A DNA stretch of 64,000 bases from assembly GCA_014529385.2 (NCBI GenBank), contig CM043965.1, positions 65,567,190 to 65,631,189 on the forward strand, read 5' to 3'. Origin of the DNA: Adiantum capillus-veneris. Its lineage: Eukaryota > Streptophyta > Polypodiopsida > Polypodiales > Pteridaceae. The notes beneath the pieces are model-generated. The model did not search any database. It was not told the origin of the DNA and saw only the letters and a program-made list of their open reading frames with translations. The translations under genes were made by a program, and so were the position numbers. Positions 56,894 through 64,000 of this stretch are shown one piece after another (within the stretch, counting starts at the first letter, position 1; the number at the start of each line of letters is the position of its first letter).

Positions 56894-58090
56894 ATGTGGT
56901 GTAGTCCACAACCCATTGACATCGCACAACTAGAGGCTACAGCGAAGCCAAAGTTGAGCCATACCGTAAGGAGAAAAAGAAATCAAGAGTTAGCTCAACA
57001 ACAAAAGGAATCGAAAGTGAAATCACAGTCCACAAAACAACAGGACCCCACAAACTTACACCCCGCACCTGAACATTTCAAATCCTATACCACAGAGGAA
57101 CGTAAGGTTGTGTATACAAAGGCTCAAAGAAAACCTATCAATGGGAGCAATGGAGTCTATGACAGTCCAATGATAGTTAAGGAAATAGAGTTAGCAGACC
57201 CAGGAGAAGAGTCCAAACCTGTTTTCATTTCCCAAGATCTGACAGAGACTGAGGAGTGTGTACTTAAAGAAATTCTCAAGGAAGTCACAGATATATGGAC
57301 ATATCATGATATGAAAGGTGTTCCACCTTCCGTGGTGCAACACACAATCCCCATGAATAGCATGGCTAAACCAGTTCAACAACGACCCTACCCAATGAAT
57401 CCTAAATATGCAAAACTCGTTCAAGAAGAGATTGAAAAGATTTTGAAATGCAGATTCATATATCCTATTGAGAACTCAGAATGGGTGTCTCCAATAGTGA
57501 TTGTGCCAAAAAAGAATGGGAAACTCAGAGTGTGCGTGGATCTCAAGAAGGTCAATGCCGCCACTAGGAGGGACCATTACCCCTTGCCATATTCAGAACA
57601 TGTGCTTGAAAGAGTTGCAAGGAAGGAATTTTATATCTTTTTAGATGGGTACTTTGGCTACAATCAAATCAAAATTGTGTTGGAGGACCAAGCTAAAACA
57701 GCCTTTATAACCGAATGTGGAGTGTTCGCATTTCATGTTATGGCTTTTGGCTTAACCAATGCCCCTGCTACCTTTCAAGGATTAATAAACACTGCTTTTA
57801 AAGAATATTTGAGGGAGTTTTGTGAAGCTTTCTTAGATGACCTTTGTGTTTATTCCTCTTGGAAAGAACATCTATCATGCTTATGAAAAGTGTTTGAGAA
57901 GTACAGATTGTATCACATCTCCTTAAACCCTTTCAAATGCCAATTTTGGGTTAAACATGGAGTCATTCTAGGGCATATAGTGTCCAAAAATGGGATTTCC
58001 ACATATGATAGCAAAATTAAAGCCATTGTTGAATTTCGGAGTTCAAAGGTTCAAAGGGCCATGTTGGTTATTACTGACGGTTTATTTTAA
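56894..58090 (+). pseudogene. pol: C reverse transcriptase
   Basis: Frame 2, one stop at 57884. RT motifs in order: CRFIYPIENSEWVSPIVIV, VCVDLKKVNAAT, FYIFLDGYFGYNQI, MAFGLTNAPATFQ and the catalytic AFLDDLCVYS at about 57828. The thumb continues past the stop (RLYHISLNPFKCQFW, LGHIVSKNGIS) to 58090. It is the same class as the E1 RT (FLDD variant) but clearly divergent from it. This region is entirely absent from E2 and B. Confidence 0.94.
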
Positions 58091-58600
58091 ACTTTGCCGA
58101 GATAGCTCGTCCTTTGTACAAGCTTCTTATTGAGTTCCAATGGACCGCGGAGTGTGACCATGCTTATGAGTCATTGAAAAAGACCTTGACTAGCGCTCCT
58201 ATTCTACGAGTGCCCGATTTGAATGTAATATTCCATGTGCATATTGATGGATCGAACTTTGCTATTGGTGTGTTCTAGCTCAACCAGGAGAACATAAACT
58301 GGAATACCCCATTAGCTTTGCAAGTCATCAATTGAATGATGCCAAGAGAAACTACACCACTATAGAGTGAGAAGGTTTTGGCATGATTTATGCAGTGAAG
58401 AAATTTTGCTACTACCTTCTGGCCAACAAGTTTGTTTTCTATGTAGCCTTGTTGTATCTAGTAAATAAACCTTGTTCCACGGGAATAATTACATGATGGT
58501 TGTTAATTCTCCTTAAGTTTGATTTTACCGTTGTGGTGAGACCTGGTAAAAGACATGTCATGGCGGATCATTTGTCTCGCATACCCAATGGTGAAGCCCT
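58091..58600 (+). pseudogene. pol: C RNase H
   Basis: Broken into frames: FQWTAECDHAYESLKKTL (connection), HVHIDGSNFAIGVF with the first catalytic Asp, then after a frame change KLEYPISFASHQLNDAK, EGFGMIYAVKKFCYYLL, and from 58500 FDFTVVVRPGKRHVMADHLS. At least two stops and a frame change. The usual acidic positions are only partly preserved. Confidence 0.82.
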
Positions 58601-59930
58601 TACTGGAGTTGATGATGAGTTGCCTGATACTTCTCTATTCCTAGTCAAAACCATACCTGAATGGAGTGAGAAGATTTTGAACTTTCTAGTTAATGGTTTT
58701 CCACCCAAAGAGCTTTGTAAGAAGGACATAGCTTGAAAACTGTTAAAAGAATGTGAACCTTACTCTCTCATTGTAGGAACTCTCTATAGGCTAGGGAAGG
58801 ATGATATTCTTAGAGGTTGTGCCCATGAGGATGAGTATTTATACATACTGCAAGTAGCCCACATGGGTATAGCCGGAGGTCATATCTCAGGGGAACTAAC
58901 AGCTAGAAAGGTGTTGCAATTAGGCTATTGGTGGCCTACCTTATTCAAGGATGCATCCCTTTTTTGCAAAAGAATGTGATGAATGCCAACATTACAAGAT
59001 CACACAATGAAAGGATAAGATGCCCTTACATCCTATTAAAGTGACTCAACCATTTGAAAATGGGGTTTGGACTTTGTAGGCCCAATTAGTCCGGAAGCTC
59101 ATAGCATTCAATCTCGATATATTATCGTTGCCACTGACTATGCGACAAAGTGGGCGGAAGCCAGGGCGACACATAAGGCTGATGCGAGGTCAACTACCAA
59201 GTTTCTCTTTGAGAACATTATTACAAGATTTGGTTGTCCCTTTGAGATTGTGAGTGACAATGGTACTCAATTTATAAAAATGGAGTAATAAAAGAACTCA
59301 CTACCAACTTTATGATAGCTCACCATAAGTCCACACTTATTATCCACAAGAAAATGGCCAAGCTAAGAGCACCAACAAGACCTTAATCTCTATCTTGACC
59401 AAAATGATGGAAGCTCATCGCACAGATTGGGATGTAAAGCTTACATGAGCTCTATGGGCTTATCGTACTGCGTACAAAGTTGCCATTAACTGCACACTGT
59501 TTAAAATGGTGTATGGCCAAGAAGCAGTTATGCCATGGGAGTTTGTCGTTCCTAGTCTTTGAGTAGCTTCTCAAGAAGGTTGGGATGGTAACCCCTTAGT
59601 TGAGTGATTATATATCCTTGAAAGGCTAGATGAAGAGAGGCAATTAGCTGTGCAAAATGCACTTGTGGAGAAAAATAGAAGGAAGAAATGGTTTGATCGT
59701 CATCTAAAGAACAAAGATATCAATGTTGGTGATAAAGTCCTTATGTAAGGAGTGCGTAACGAAAAGAAAAAGTTGAAATATGCGAGAAAAGGACCATATA
59801 GAGTATGTGAGATCACCCCACAAGGAACCATTTGTGTGGAGACTCTTGATGGAGTTGAAACCATTGGATTCCTCAATGGGAGAAAATTTAAAAGATAATA
59901 TGATCCTTTAAGCCAAGAGGAGCTATGTGC
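58601..59930 (+). pseudogene. pol: C integrase
   Basis: Frame 3 from about 58500 to 58736, then several frame changes. The N-terminal zinc-finger region reads AHMGIAGGHISGELTARKVL with WWPTLFKDA. The core holds the first Asp in LDFVGPISPEA (about 59074) and the second in IVSDNGTQF (about 59253). The third position reads NGQAKSTNK near 59355, Lys in place of Glu. The C-terminal part (HRTDWDVKL, ALWAYRTAYKVA, LDEERQLAVQNALVEKNRRK, KYARKGPYRVCEITP) runs to about 59900 with several stops. Confidence 0.88.
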
Positions 59931-59944
59931 TATCCATAAAAAAA

Positions 59945-60825
59945 AGCAGCCAAGGCACAAACAGAATTGAAGAAGATACAAGCTCAAGCTGAGGCTAAGG
60001 AGCGACAACAACGCATAAGACGCCAACAAGAGGCTAACCTTGGAGTTACACATGCATTCCACATTGAAATCGACGAGGATTGGTTGGACTCTGACACACC
60101 TCTACGATACCCTATTGAGCTAAACAACTCCTATGGAAAAGTTCTATATAACGCCTTATTGGACACGCGTGCTAAATATAATCTGCTATCATATGGGGTG
60201 TGGTGTCAGTTAGGGAAGCCACCTCTATCTGAAAGTATTATACAAGTCAAGGGTGTCAACAAGAAAAAAAATACGGTTTTTGGAATCTGGCACACTTTTG
60301 TCTTATGACAATGGGGTTGAAGCTCAAGACTTTTTGGTCATGCCTGTTGGAACTATGGAGGGTAATATAAACCTAGGATGCATGATAGCCACCAAATGCA
60401 CTATTGGTTGGGGGACAGGGGGGGTCACAAAGCAAAAACCAACTCTTGGCCCTGCCACTCAAGCCATAGTCCCTGAGATATTACCTCTTAAGAAAATAAA
60501 ACCCAAAACATTGCATGTCCAAGAGGTTGAACCATATGTCCCCATAGTCCAACTCTCTAGAGCTTCAACTAATGTAGTTGAAATAAAGCTTGAGACACAC
60601 AAGACCCATCCCAATATAACAAAGAAAACATACAAGTGGGTCTCTAAAGCTTCTTTAGCGACCATAGCTAGTGCTAAAAGAAGAAACATTGCGTTGATTC
60701 CTAAACGACTATTGGAAGCCCAAGGCTACTATCAAGGAAATGATCAAATCTGGGTGCCAAAATGTAGATTGTGTTCTTACTTGTCACGTGACCCATGTGA
60801 GCCCAATCCTGTAGCTCCAAAATGA
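59945..60825 (+). pseudogene. C second aspartic-protease-like domain and extension
   Basis: Starts with a charged helical stretch (AQAEAKERQQRIRRQQEA) in frame 3. Then comes YGKVLYNALLDTRAKYNLLS, with Asp codon 60162-60164 in D-T-R-A, close to the D-T-G-A of retropepsins. GVWCQLGKPPL follows. After a frame change near 60285, frame 1 continues with an LSYDNGVEAQDFLVMP stretch. This order (catalytic loop, KLG-P, ..G.....DFLV.P) is that of a gag-type aspartic protease. It differs from the DGGV protease upstream of RT. The frame then enters the extension shared with E2 and B (KTYKWVSKASLATIASAK, LLEAQGYYQGNDQIWVPK) and stops at 60823. Function is inferred from pattern only. Confidence 0.6.
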
Positions 60826-61223
60826 ATTGACAATCACAGAAAGAAAAAAAACACGGAATGCTACACACCCGCTCCAGAGCTAGTTTGGGTACCAAAGAAA
60901 GAACGATTTGTTCACCTAGCTCAAGAACAGGGAAGTCAAATGAAGCTTCTTGCTCTTTATGTAGTTCCTATATGAAAATAGAAGCTTTGACACAACCTCC
61001 ACCCACCATTGTACATATCCATACAAACAAGTAAGAGTTTGCACCTCTCGTTGTAAGTTCACCACCTACAACAACATTGCAATAAAATCATAGGAGAGTA
61101 CCTTACCACCCTTGCAACTAGATGAAATGCATAGGGTGATCGAAAACTATTGGTTAAAGCCTTCATCCATAACAACTTGGAACAATTGGTTTCAAAAGGT
61201 GACGACATCTTTCCAAAAAGTAT
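60826..61223 (+). pseudogene. C C-terminal extension, continued
   Basis: Follows the E2/B extension (ECYTPAPELVWVPKKERF at about 60857) and then degrades by frame changes. The ENYW and TTWNNWFQ-type tail is still visible at 61140-61195. Ends at TGA about 61222. Confidence 0.55.
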
Positions 61224-63092
61224 GATCTACCCAAGGAAGGGGGGAGTGTTTTCTGACATCCATCATTCACTTGCTTCCCTCTCAACCTTCCTCCCTGACC
61301 TCTCAATCTCCAATCCTAGGGAATGTATATATAAAGCCTTATACTCACAAAAACAAGATAAAAAAGTAAAAGAGCAAGAGCCATAAACAATAATGTGGAA
61401 ACTTACAAGTTCTATACATAACACAAAATCAAAAAACACATTACACACAAGAACACGACCCTTATAATATTTGCACTCTAACCATCATCTATCTGTGTGT
61501 ACAGATATGGCTAGTACACTAGAGTCATCCACTCCTGCCTTGGGTGAGAGGTACCCTCGTTACTTTTCACAAGTGTTTCACATGGTCTTTTCAGTGCTTG
61601 CCTGTGAATGGGATTTGGTAGGTATGCTAGCATGTGAGAGGAATTTTGAGAAGTTAGAATGGCTAATTGTCTCTTGACCATGACTTATACATACTTAGTA
61701 GAGAGAATTTATTCCATTGCACAAGCCTACCCTTTTGACCAAGATGACTAAAAAGGCGTCTAGTGACCTTCTTAGTAAACATTGGTGCCTTTGATGAAGA
61801 AGAAGATTTACTTACACGGATGGCATATATGGTCTCACGGATGATGACTTTGTTTTTGTCAATGACGAGGATAGGGGTTTAGCCTTAGGATTCCCCCCCA
61901 ATCTCTACAATATCCTATTCCCTTGACTCTCTAGGGGGAGTGAAAATAATTAGGTTAGGGTTCTTTATATTTTTTAATTGTGTTCAATAAGTGTTGGTAC
62001 CTTTTCCCACTGATGTGCCTCTGGAAGGTGGATGTTTGGTGGTGACTATTGTGCAGTTTGTGACTACATAAGGATGCCTCTGAAAGACGCCAACAATGGA
62101 TGTTTACATGTTACAATGAATGTTCTCCATTATATCAGGTGTACTACTTTCTTTTATCTATACTTCCACATTTACATGTTTGCATCTTGTCATTTGAATT
62201 CTAAAATGCATAAAATTTATGAAGTTGTGACATTGCCAATTTAGATGCTATAATTTTTTCAAACTTCTAGTACTTTGTTCTTCTCTTTGAGTTTGGTCTA
62301 TTAGCTGGCTTTAAGTAGATATCAGGACCTTAGGCTAAACTAGGCCACTTAACTGTTGACTTTAATTCCTAAATAGTCTATTAATTGTAGTAACTTTAGT
62401 AATGTTTTAGGCTATGAGGATATAGTTCTCTCTAGTTTATTCCACCTAAGTGTGACTTGTGTTATGGAAGCCCATGTGTTAAGGTGGTATTTGAGACCTC
62501 GAGTCTCCCGGCTAGTTTATGCTCAAGCTGCTATTTGAGACCTTGAGTCTCCTAGCTGCTAGTATTTGAGACCTCGAGTCCCCCAGCTACTTGTAGCAAC
62601 TATGACAATAACAAAAAAGAAAACAAAGAAAAAGAAAAAAAAAAGAGAAAACGAAAAGAGAAAGCAAATAGCACAAACTTCCTTGTATTTTATGTGGATC
62701 ACACTTAAGTGGTATAAGTGAGAAGACCACTAGTCCTTAGACCCCGACGAGCATCCCTAAGGTTAACTACTCTTTAGTCGATATTTTTTAATTAACGTTG
62801 GTCAATCTAGTACTTACTTTAGCCCTAGCTCTTGTGTACTTCTCTTAGAGTCGACCTAATAGACCCTAACTCAATTGCATTTTATTCAAGTACTATGCTT
62901 GTTCTAGTTGGCAATGTTACAATTCATGAATTTGTTTTTGCATTTCCTAAAATATCATGTATGCGTCTCACTTATTGCACACCTATACATGCTTCCTTTG
63001 AGCTTTCACAATGTTGTTTTTCTTCTGACACGGGTACTTCTATCGTGGATCCCGATGCTACACTCTTATATTTCAAGGACTGAATCTACATC
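61224..63092 (+). other. C 3' non-coding region
   Basis: No supported gene. It opens with the internal module: AAGGAAGGGGGGAG at 61233-61246, then TGTT, and TATAAAG at 61330. A block at 62485-62590 contains three copies of 'tatttgagacctcgagtct'. Patches (for example 'cttttcccactgatgtgcctc' at 62005) match E2. Confidence 0.6.
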
Positions 63093-63105
63093 AGGAAGGG
63101 GGGCA
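63093..63105 (+). other. C polypurine tract
   Basis: AGGAAGGGGGGCA directly before the LTR, identical to that of E2. Confidence 0.87.
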
Positions 63106-63639
63106 TGTTAACCAGTGGCGTCCAATTCTAGTAGTCATGGGCCGAGCTTGTTGGTCCAATATGAAAAGGGTAAGAGTGATCGACGATGAGAGGTGCACTC
63201 TAACAGTAACATTAAAGGGTTAGTTGGCTAAGTATGGGTGCCAAAGTGTGAATGGGGTGAACTCATATAAAAGTCACGTAAACCTAAAAATCATTCATTC
63301 TTTCATTTGTACAATTGAAGAGTGCTCTTGCTTCATCTCCATCTTCTTCTTCTTCATCTCCTTGTGTGTGTGTATATGTGAGAGAGAGAGAGAGAGAGTG
63401 GGTGATCGAGCATTGCAACGACGGCACGACGGCGGTGAAGCGGTTGAGCGTGGTGCAGTGGCGGCTCCTTCTTCTTTGTGGCAAGGAATCCTCCACAAAG
63501 GCGAGCATAGGGCGGTGAGTGACACACCCTTGCTCTCTTGAGATTTCTAGATTAGTCTAATTGTGTGCTTGGAGCCATTTGTGGCTCGCACACAGTGTAT
63601 CTGCAAGTCCCTTGCATTGACACGTGCGACAGACACGCA
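63106..63639 (+). repeat. C 3' LTR
   Basis: About 534 bp, beginning TGTTAACC. The U3 start is different from those of E2 and B; the rest is the shared family LTR, with TATA box at 63266-63272. The end (ACACGCA) is set by comparison with B and is uncertain by a few bases. Confidence 0.85.
63266..63272 (+). promoter_or_regulatory. LTR TATA box (C 3' LTR)
   Basis: TATAAAA in the conserved context CTCATATAAAAG. Confidence 0.7.
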
Positions 63640-64000
63640 AAATACTTAAGTGCACAATGCACCTCTCTAGTATCTCAACACTACATCAACTGGTCAATTC
63701 TACCTACAAGAACTACTTCCTTCCTTCAGAAGAAATTGTACTGCTATGCTTGTAGTTATATGTGTGGTTAGTTTTTGCACATATAGAGCTGCATGTGTAG
63801 CCCCACATGGAAAAAAAAGGGATGAAAGGGTTCACAATTTTATGTGCAACCATGCTCGCGAGACTGTGAAATTCAATTTTTTGCATTCTCAGCCACACAC
63901 ATAGAAATAGGGATGTTCATGATCTTAGCCACTCGAGTACCCATGCAAATCATTTTGTGAAAAAAAATCCTGTTTGCATGCACAATTGACAACACGGCTA
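63640..64000. other. Flank beyond C
   Basis: AT-rich DNA without a recognised gene or repeat. It should be the insertion target of C, but no target duplication can be checked because C lacks its 5' end. Confidence 0.4.

Larger units (their letters stand above)
55631..63639 (+). mobile_element. C: 5'-truncated gypsy element with full pol, relative of E2 and B
   Basis: Starts inside the Gag-protease region and runs through protease, RT, RNase H, integrase, a second protease-like domain, the C-terminal extension, the 3' non-coding region, PPT and one LTR. Where they overlap, sequence similarity to E2 and B is high on both sides of their deletion. It is therefore the pol-bearing form of the family. 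The 5' LTR, leader and most of Gag are missing because the sequence joins the chromovirus LTR at 55630/55631. Stops and frame changes are numerous in RNase H and integrase. Confidence 0.9.

Overview
This window looks like nuclear DNA from a land plant with a large, repeat-rich genome. It is built almost entirely of nested transposable elements and microsatellites. I found no host gene, tRNA, rRNA or CRISPR array. The plant assignment rests on three things: Copia and Ty3/gypsy primer-binding sites matching plant initiator-Met, Asp and Arg tRNAs; a CACTA (TNP2-type) transposase remnant; and a chromovirus integrase with a chromodomain. I cannot name the species. Nothing points clearly to a flowering plant, and a fern, lycophyte or gymnosperm is possible.

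Layout. 1-158 is a piece of CACTA coding sequence that recurs at 31.9 kb. 3433-8590 is a complete Copia element with 227-bp LTRs, target duplication CATCT, PBS and PPT; its pol is broken by two frame changes and two stops. An older gypsy element ('E1', tRNA-Arg PBS) runs to about 26.2 kb and carries gag, protease, RT, RNase H, integrase and a long extra reading frame after integrase. A complete non-autonomous gypsy element ('E2', 9015-18153, tRNA-Asp PBS, target duplication TCAGG) sits inside the 5' LTR of E1. 26.2-35.5 kb is gene-poor: long CT/GA/TG microsatellites, a near-perfect 452-bp foldback, and a decayed CACTA transposon. 35.6-36.0 kb is a Copia gag remnant cut by element 'B' (36014-45039), a decayed relative of E2 with a repeat-expanded U3.

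The 3' LTR of B breaks at 45040 into a minus-strand chromovirus (45040-55630). That element contains a ~158-bp tandem array, an integrase plus chromodomain, and a 1.33-kb TTAA-flanked inverted-repeat transposon (53462-54793). At 55631 the sequence switches into element 'C' (55631-63639), the 5'-truncated pol-bearing relative of E2 and B, which ends in a 3' LTR.

How the parts relate. E2, B and C are one gypsy family. C keeps RT, RNase H and integrase. E2 and B share the same ~4.1-kb deletion of exactly this part, joined in frame, so they form a gag-protease-only lineage that would need proteins supplied by elements like C. C also carries a second, different aspartic-protease-like domain after integrase, and E1 has a different large post-integrase frame. 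These two, the TTAA element and the foldback are the most unusual objects here. Every coding region shows stops, frame changes or catalytic substitutions, so nothing in the window appears autonomous today.
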